This document shows positions 5,817-5,845 of a stretch of 5,845 nt of DNA, piece after piece. Made by a program: the position numbers and the translations under genes. This DNA comes from Clostridiales bacterium (GTDB lineage Bacteria > Bacillota > Clostridia > Oscillospirales > JAAYXM01). The stretch lies in the NCBI GenBank assembly GCA_012515925.1, contig JAAYXM010000234.1, forward strand, positions 1 to 5,845, read 5' to 3'. How positions within the stretch are numbered: the stretch's first letter is position 1; the number at the start of each line of letters is the position of its first letter. The notes under the pieces were generated by a model, which was given only the letters and a program-made list of their open reading frames with translations, did not search any database and was not told the origin of the DNA.

Positions 5817-5823
5817 GAGGTGA
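5817..5823 (+). promoter_or_regulatory. Strong Shine-Dalgarno at the right edge, start codon unclear
   Basis: GAGGTGA, followed by TT, is an 8-9 nt match to the anti-Shine-Dalgarno complement. No ATG, GTG or TTG follows at a usable distance; the frame after it reads ATT ATT ATT TCC GCA CTT AGG and is open to the edge. An ATT start at 5829 would have 5 nt spacing. A GTG at 5820 lies inside the site itself and has no site of its own. Alternatively, TTAGGAG at 5839-5845 is the ribosome binding site of a gene starting just beyond the window. Either way, a rightward gene probably starts at or just past the edge. Confidence 0.35.
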
Positions 5824-5845
5824 TTATTATTTCCGCACTTAGGAG

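Larger units (their letters stand above)
5487..5845. other. Intergenic stretch without a convincing gene
   Basis: No frame on either strand here combines a ribosome binding site, a proper start and meaningful length. On the minus strand all three frames entering from the right edge meet stops within about 50 nt, so no gene enters from the right on that strand. The stretch is AT-rich around 5560-5700 and holds promoter-like signals, then the GC-rich structured element, then a Shine-Dalgarno close to the right edge. An imperfect direct repeat of ACGGGTTA (near 5693 and 5797) flanks the structured element. Confidence 0.6.

Noticed and set aside
1..5845. CRISPR array, tRNA, rRNA, insertion sequence or phage attachment site
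   Set aside because: No spaced repeat array, no tRNA-like cloverleaf, no transposase frame or terminal inverted repeats were seen; the only tandem repeat is the two-copy 21-bp unit.

Overview
The window reads like a chromosomal segment of a Gram-positive, probably Clostridia-type, bacterium. The evidence is a lipoprotein sugar-binding protein of the LipO/YtcQ type, strong AAGGAG or GAGGTGA ribosome binding sites, TTG and GTG starts, sigma-A-like promoters and AT-rich spacers. This placement is an inference from style; no rRNA or marker gene is present.

Layout. A leftward operon fills about 4.4 kb. In transcription order it holds an extracellular solute-binding lipoprotein (4379-2820), a short FAD-fold-like protein with a degraded nucleotide-binding loop (2798-1995), a full FAD-dependent oxidoreductase with a C-terminal HEAT-like domain (2011-224), and the first 68 codons of a secreted protein that runs off the left edge (204-1). 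The spacers are about 20 nt and the two FAD-type genes overlap by 17 nt. Divergent from this operon is a 264-residue AraC-family regulator (4611-5405), closed by a strong hairpin terminator that could work in both directions.

The control region between the divergent units (4380-4610) carries two sets of direct repeats with the same 21-bp period. One is a 13-bp motif pair (4477-4489, 4498-4510) whose proximal copy overlaps the -35 box of the operon promoter. The other is a perfect 21-bp tandem duplication (4539-4580) just upstream of the regulator gene. A 21-bp direct repeat abutting the -35 is the classic AraC-type activation geometry, so the simplest model is that the regulator activates the operon and controls itself in response to an imported ligand.

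The working picture is a carbohydrate or glycoside uptake and oxidation locus: the lipoprotein captures a ligand, the FAD enzyme (perhaps with its short partner) oxidises a small molecule, and the AraC protein switches the set on. No ABC permease is in view, so the transporter core must lie elsewhere. The substrate cannot be read from the sequence.

The last ~360 bases (5487-5845) contain no convincing gene. They hold a near-consensus leftward promoter aimed at the shared terminator (a possible ~210-nt RNA), weaker rightward promoter signals, a 60-80 nt GC-rich structured element with alternative pairings, and a strong Shine-Dalgarno at the very right edge with no canonical start codon at proper distance.
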